64,000 bases of DNA, taken from NCBI GenBank assembly GCA_964593585.1, contig CAZQIZ010000012.1:19632-83631 (forward strand). The letters run 5' to 3'. Under the pieces are notes generated by a model. That model worked only from the letters and a program-made list of their open reading frames with translations. It ran no database searches and was not told where the DNA came from. Every line of letters starts with the position of its first letter. The first letter of the stretch is position 1. The stretch comes from JACQFV01 sp964593585 (lineage in GTDB: Bacteria; Zixibacteria; MSB-5A5; WJJR01). The translations under genes and the position numbers were made by a program. This document shows, one piece after another, positions 60,560 to 64,000 of the stretch.

Positions 60560-62460
60560 TAGATCAACTCCTCGATCTTGCTTTGGATTTCGCTGATTTT
60601 GAAGGGACGTCCCTGCACCTTGTTCAAGCCGATTACCGGCAGGCCATATTCGCCGCGCAGCAGCAGTTTCAACTGGCCGAGGTTCATTTCGGGGACGAGC
60701 ACCGTTTCGAAGCGCTTGATGATCTCGCCCAGGTCGGACGGGAAGGGCCAGAGGTGGCGCAGGTGGACATACGAGACTTTCTTGCCCTTGGCGCGGACAT
60801 TTTCCACCGCTGAGGTGATGGCGCCGTAGGTCGAGCCCCAGCCGATGACCAGCAGTTGCCCCGAGGGCTCGCCGACAATCTGCGTCGGCGGGATGTCCTG
60901 CGCGATCCGGTGCACCTTCTCGGCGCGGGTCAGGGTCATCTTCTCGTGGTTCTGCGGGTCGTAGCTGACGTTGCCGGTCACATCCTCTTTTTCCAGACCG
61001 CCGACCCGGTGCTCGAAGCCGGGCATGCCGGGGATCACCCACGGCCGCGCCAGGGTCTTGGGATCGCGACGGTACGGCTTGAAATCGTTCACATCGGCGG
61101 CGTGGCTGATGGTGATCTTCGGCAATTTCGAGATGTCCGGCAACTGCCACGGTTCCGAGGAATTGGTCAAAAAGCCGTCGGAGAGGACAAAGACCGGGGT
61201 CATGTATTTCACCGCGATCCGGATCGCCTCGATGGCGGTGTTGAAGCAGTCGGCAGGTGTGGCCGGGGCGAGGACCGCCACCGGGCACTCGGAATTGCGT
61301 CCCACCACCGCCTGCAGCAGGTCGGATTGCTCGGCCTTGGTCGGCATGCCGGTCGACGGGCCGGCGCGCTGAACATTGATGATGATCAGCGGCAACTCCG
61401 CCATGACCGCCAAGCCGATCGCCTCGCCTTTCAGCGCGACGCCGGGTCCGGACGTGCCGGTGACGCCGATGTTGCCGGCGTAGGCGGCGCCGATGGCGGC
61501 ACAGACTGCGGCGATCTCGTCCTCGGCTTGGAAGGTGGCGACGCCGTAGTTCTTGTGGCGCGCCAGCTCATGCAGAATGTCGGAGGCCGGGGTGATTGGG
61601 TAGCTGCCGTAGAACAACTGCGTTTCCGCCAGCGTGGCTCCCGCCACCAGCCCGAGCACCATCGCCTCGGTCCCGGTGATGTTGCGATACTCGCCGGGGG
61701 GGAGGGCGGCCTTGCGCACGGTGTAGCTGTGGGTGAAAATCTCGGTGGTGTCGGCGTAATAGTAGCCGGCGCGCAGGGCGGTCTGGTTGGCTTCCACCAC
61801 CGCCTGGTTCTTGGCGAACTTGTCGGCGATCCATTGGAGCGTCGGCTCCAGAGGACGGTCATAGAGCCAGTAGATCACGCCGAGGGCGTAGAAGTTGCGG
61901 CATTTGTCGCGCTCTTTTTTGGAGAGCGGCGAGGACTCCAGCGCCTTGAGATTGAGCTCGTTGATCGGAATCTGGATCACACGGCGCGAGCCAAGGGAGC
62001 CGTCTTCCAACGGGTTGCTGGTATAGCCGGCCTTCTTGAGATTCATCGGGGTGAAGTTGTCGGAGTTGACGATGATCGTGCCGTCGTCGACCAGGTCCTT
62101 GAGATTCACCTTCAGCGCGGCTGGGTTCATCGCCACCAAGACATCGGGAGCGTCGCCGGGTGTGTGGATCGACTTCTCGGAAAAGCTGATCTGGAAATTG
62201 GAGACTCCCGGCAGGGTGCCGGCGGGGGCGCGAATCTCGGCGGGGAAATCGGGCAGTGTCCCGAGATCGTTGCCGGCCATCGCGGTGGCCAGCGTGAACT
62301 GGTTTCCCGACAATTGGATGCCGTCGCCGGAATCGCCGGCAAAACGGATGGTCACGCGTTCGATCGGCGCTTTGGCGCGTTTCGAACTGGGCGAATCGGT
62401 CGATTGGGGTGCCACGTCGTTTTGGTCCTTTTCTACAGTCTCAACCTGTTCTACAGCCAT
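60559..62460 (-). CDS. korA: 2-oxoacid:ferredoxin oxidoreductase subunit alpha (fused gamma-alpha)
   Basis: 633 residues. N-terminal gamma domain (VTIRFAGDSGDGIQLSGNQF, about 35-215) fused to the pyrimidine-binding alpha domain (ITGTEAMVLGLVAGATLAET, GSYPITPASDILHELA, EDEIAAVCAAIGAAYAG, TGTSGPGVALKGEAIGLA, QRAGPSTGMPTKAEQSDL). The fused two-subunit form is typical of aerobic or reverse-TCA KorAB enzymes. No ferredoxin-like delta subunit gene is adjacent, so a free ferredoxin must accept the electrons. The enzyme is a plausible upstream donor for the cytochrome operon. Confidence 0.95.
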   Translation of the reverse strand: MAVEQVETVEKDQNDVAPQSTDSPSSKRAKAPIERVTIRFAGDSGDGIQLSGNQFTLATAMAGNDLGTLPDFPAEIRAPAGTLPGVSNFQISFSEKSIHTPGDAPDVLVAMNPAALKVNLKDLVDDGTIIVNSDNFTPMNLKKAGYTSNPLEDGSLGSRRVIQIPINELNLKALESSPLSKKERDKCRNFYALGVIYWLYDRPLEPTLQWIADKFAKNQAVVEANQTALRAGYYYADTTEIFTHSYTVRKAALPPGEYRNITGTEAMVLGLVAGATLAETQLFYGSYPITPASDILHELARHKNYGVATFQAEDEIAAVCAAIGAAYAGNIGVTGTSGPGVALKGEAIGLAVMAELPLIIINVQRAGPSTGMPTKAEQSDLLQAVVGRNSECPVAVLAPATPADCFNTAIEAIRIAVKYMTPVFVLSDGFLTNSSEPWQLPDISKLPKITISHAADVNDFKPYRRDPKTLARPWVIPGMPGFEHRVGGLEKEDVTGNVSYDPQNHEKMTLTRAEKVHRIAQDIPPTQIVGEPSGQLLVIGWGSTYGAITSAVENVRAKGKKVSYVHLRHLWPFPSDLGEIIKRFETVLVPEMNLGQLKLLLRGEYGLPVIGLNKVQGRPFKISEIQSKIEELI

Positions 62461-62620
62461 TTTTCGGCCAAAAACGCAATATAAACAGTCGCGTTCCTGA
62501 AAAGGTAGCGTTGATCGCCTCTTGGCAGAGATTCGTAGACTGGCACCGCGCCGGTTGATACGCCCCTTCTACCCGCGTTCGCGTACAAGATTGCCACACA
62601 ACGTGTTGTCGATTCTAGGG

Positions 62621-63226
62621 CTATTGGGATAGGGGATTCCTGGAGTAGCAAATCTCGAGCTTGGCGTCCTGACCGTCGTAGCGGCCGTCGCGGATCCAGT
62701 GGAAGGAAGACTTGTATTCTGACAGCGACTTGAGGACGAACCCGTAGTTAGGAGCTTCCCCCGCTGCCCATCGCCTCACAATCGCGGTTACATCGAATCG
62801 AATCTCGACTTCTGCTGCGGACGAACTGACCGGCACAAGAGCGATGTGCTCGGGATCGAAACCTCCCGACAGGTCGGTCCAATTTTTCTGCCATGTCATT
62901 GGCTGGGATGCTGGTGCGACGGTGGCTTCGCAAGCCATCAGGAAGAGAGGATCGGTGGAGTCGCATTGGGTCGAAACGGTCACGACGAGGACAGCCAAGT
63001 CGATGATCGTCTTTTCGTCGATGCTCGGGAGCGTCACAGCCACGAATGCACGTTCGACATCTTGATTCGAGTCCGATTGAAGAACAAGCGCCGAACCGAC
63101 GGTTCCATCGATGACACCGTACGGAGCGTCCTTGGGGACAGCTCCCGTCTCGGGCTGCGCCATGATCGCCACTGGATAATCCATGGCCACAAGCGCGACG
63201 AGTTGTAGTAGCGTGGTTGTCCGCAT
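62621..63226 (-). CDS. secreted DNRLRE-like domain protein
   Basis: 201 residues with a likely signal peptide (MRTTTLLQLVALVAM to about residue 24). The rest is a beta-rich domain with VERAFVAVTLPSI, the late FDVTAIVRRWAAGEAPNYGFVLKSL and a C-terminal AKLEICYS, a pattern seen in DNRLRE/carbohydrate-active surface modules. No sorting tail. Transcribed after the truncated beta-helix gene and possibly in one unit with it (10 bases between frames). Confidence 0.6.
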   Translation of the reverse strand: MRTTTLLQLVALVAMDYPVAIMAQPETGAVPKDAPYGVIDGTVGSALVLQSDSNQDVERAFVAVTLPSIDEKTIIDLAVLVVTVSTQCDSTDPLFLMACEATVAPASQPMTWQKNWTDLSGGFDPEHIALVPVSSSAAEVEIRFDVTAIVRRWAAGEAPNYGFVLKSLSEYKSSFHWIRDGRYDGQDAKLEICYSRNPLSQ

Positions 63227-63236
63227 ATACTGGCGT

Positions 63237-64000
63237 TCACTTGAGGATGACCATTTTCTTCGTGACTTGCCGCCCGTCGCCAGTCAGGCGATAAAAATAG
63301 ACGCCACTGGCAACGGGATGCCCACTTTCGTCCTGTCCATCCCATGTGGCACGGTGAATTCCGGGCTGCAAGTACTCGTCGATGAGCCGTTTCACGCGCT
63401 GCCCGAGGATATTGAAGACCGCCAGCTGCGCATGTCCTGCCTGCGCAATCGAGAACTGGATGACCGTCGAGGAATTGAACGGATTCGGGTAATTGCCCTC
63501 TGCAACATAGGAAGCAGGGATCAGCGTTGGCGAAGGCTCCTCGTCTGTGGCGACAAGCCAACTGCGCTTGGCCCCGCCGCCTCCGAATAGGAAGCAGGGA
63601 TCAGCGTTGGCGAAGGCTCCTCGTCTGTGGCGACAAGCCAACTGCGCTTGGCCCCGCCGCCTCCGAATGGGTCCGCGGCTAAGGCGCTGCCGACGTCAAC
63701 TGCTCCGGAGTCGTATGGCCAAGTGGTACATCCGGCGGTTGAGTCCCAGTAGTTGTACTTGGCCCGTACGGTGTCGTTGGCGTGCTTGTTGTAGACAGAG
63801 AATCGCCCCGAGGACGCGCAATACGACATAAAAGCATTCCCGTTCCCGGAATCCTGCAGGTCGACCTTGGAATTGCTGTAGACGTAGATCCCATATTGGC
63901 CCGACTCGAATTTGGTTCGCCGCGCGTGGGCGTAGTCTGGGTCATTGTGACCTTCCCCCCATAATCTGGGCCAGTTGAAGCTTGAAAGCTGGTTTCGTAT
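63237..64000 (-). pseudogene. secreted beta-helix protein with type IX sorting tail, frameshifted by 80-bp duplication (5' partial)
   Basis: Open to the window end. From 64000 the minus-strand frame reads FNWPRLWGEGHNDPDY, FESGQYGIYVYSNSKVDLQD, KYNYWDST, DVGSALAADPFGGGGAKRSW, typical of parallel beta-helix proteins just before a sorting tail. It then enters a tandem 80-bp duplication (63509-63668) and loses frame. The correct continuation, in another frame, gives ASYVAEGNYPNPFNSSTVIQ and ends VASGVYFYRLTGD, KKMVILK. Removing one 80-bp copy restores one continuous protein. As written, the sorting tail is not translated with the body. Real mutation, phase-variable slippage or an assembly artefact are all possible. 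Confidence 0.85.
63509..63668. repeat. 80-bp exact tandem duplication
   Basis: 63509-63588 and 63589-63668 are identical, each starting AGGAAGCAGGGATCAGCG and ending CCTCCGAAT. Because 80 is not a multiple of three, it shifts the reading frame of the surrounding gene. Confidence 0.95.

Noticed and set aside
60560..61288. Long N-terminal extension of KorB
   Set aside because: The same-frame extension lies entirely inside korA and reads as low-complexity sequence. The TAATG overlap gives the natural start.
60856..62484. Plus-strand open frame of 542 codons
   Set aside because: Antisense to korA, which carries all the family motifs.
1..64000. UGA reassigned as a sense codon in this organism
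   Set aside because: Many intact genes end in TGA, including several ATGA/TTGA/GTGA overlaps (for example hsdS, lptB, the multiheme cytochrome and Wzi-like genes). A global reassignment would fuse neighbours.

Overview
The window looks like chromosomal DNA of an uncultured, GC-rich, Gram-negative bacterium. LptB, lipoproteins, beta-barrel proteins and a Wzi-like protein imply an outer membrane. C-terminal YPNPFN-type sorting domains, a HYR/Ig-like giant surface protein with dockerin- and cohesin-like segments, and very large multiheme cytochromes suggest an FCB-group lineage. Candidate division Zixibacteria is my best guess, from family knowledge only; there is no rRNA in the window. UGA is a normal stop in most genes.

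Layout. 1-9.6 kb: a glycine-zipper protein (5' partial), an ICMT-like membrane methyltransferase and a 2588-aa secreted repeat protein with a type IX-type tail. 10.1-20.0 kb: a tight operon of membrane cytochrome b, a 20-CXXCH cytochrome, a giant 58-CXXCH cytochrome, a beta-barrel protein and a membrane-anchored 4Fe-4S/FAD pyridine-nucleotide oxidoreductase. I read it as a complete candidate electron conduit from the cytoplasm to the cell surface. 20-26 kb (minus strand): a repeat lipoprotein, then birA, nadC, tsaD, ybbR-like and lptB. 26-32.6 kb (minus): a type I restriction operon (hsdM with an in-frame amber codon, hsdS, a REP-associated tyrosine transposase, hsdR) peppered with 27-nt palindromes, two of them inside hsdM and hsdS coding sequence. 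32.7-36.5 kb: a B12/radical SAM enzyme, a cold-shock protein, an RRM protein and purU.

36.7-39.1 kb: a multiheme lipoprotein cytochrome interrupted by an in-frame UGA and followed by a tandem rhodanese lipoprotein. The pair resembles ExtKL-ExtH of Geobacter ext clusters. A hairpin with bacterial SECIS geometry follows the UGA, so the codon may encode selenocysteine. 39.2-48.8 kb (minus): a coiled-coil lipoprotein, a DinB-fold protein, a radical SAM/SPASM-like enzyme, a membrane sulfatase-fold enzyme, then bL25, prs, tRNA-Gln, spoVG, ispE and a Wzi-like protein. 48.9-52.3 kb: a HEAT-repeat protein coupled to an HD-GYP protein. 52.3-57.5 kb (minus): lepA, rluD, a small membrane protein, a repeat-rich spacer and mrp. 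57.8-59.3 kb: a PuuD-like membrane protein and a YdjM-like gene broken by UGA. 59.5-64 kb (minus): korAB, a DNRLRE-like secreted protein and a beta-helix/type IX-sorted protein frameshifted by an 80-bp tandem duplication.

How it fits together: korAB supplies reduced ferredoxin from 2-oxoacids. The 10-20 kb operon could carry cytoplasmic electrons through the inner membrane, periplasm and outer membrane. The Ext-like pair is a second respiratory or detoxifying cytochrome module. Three in-frame stops and one frameshifting duplication in 64 kb mean that sequence quality (draft or metagenome assembly) should be kept in mind.
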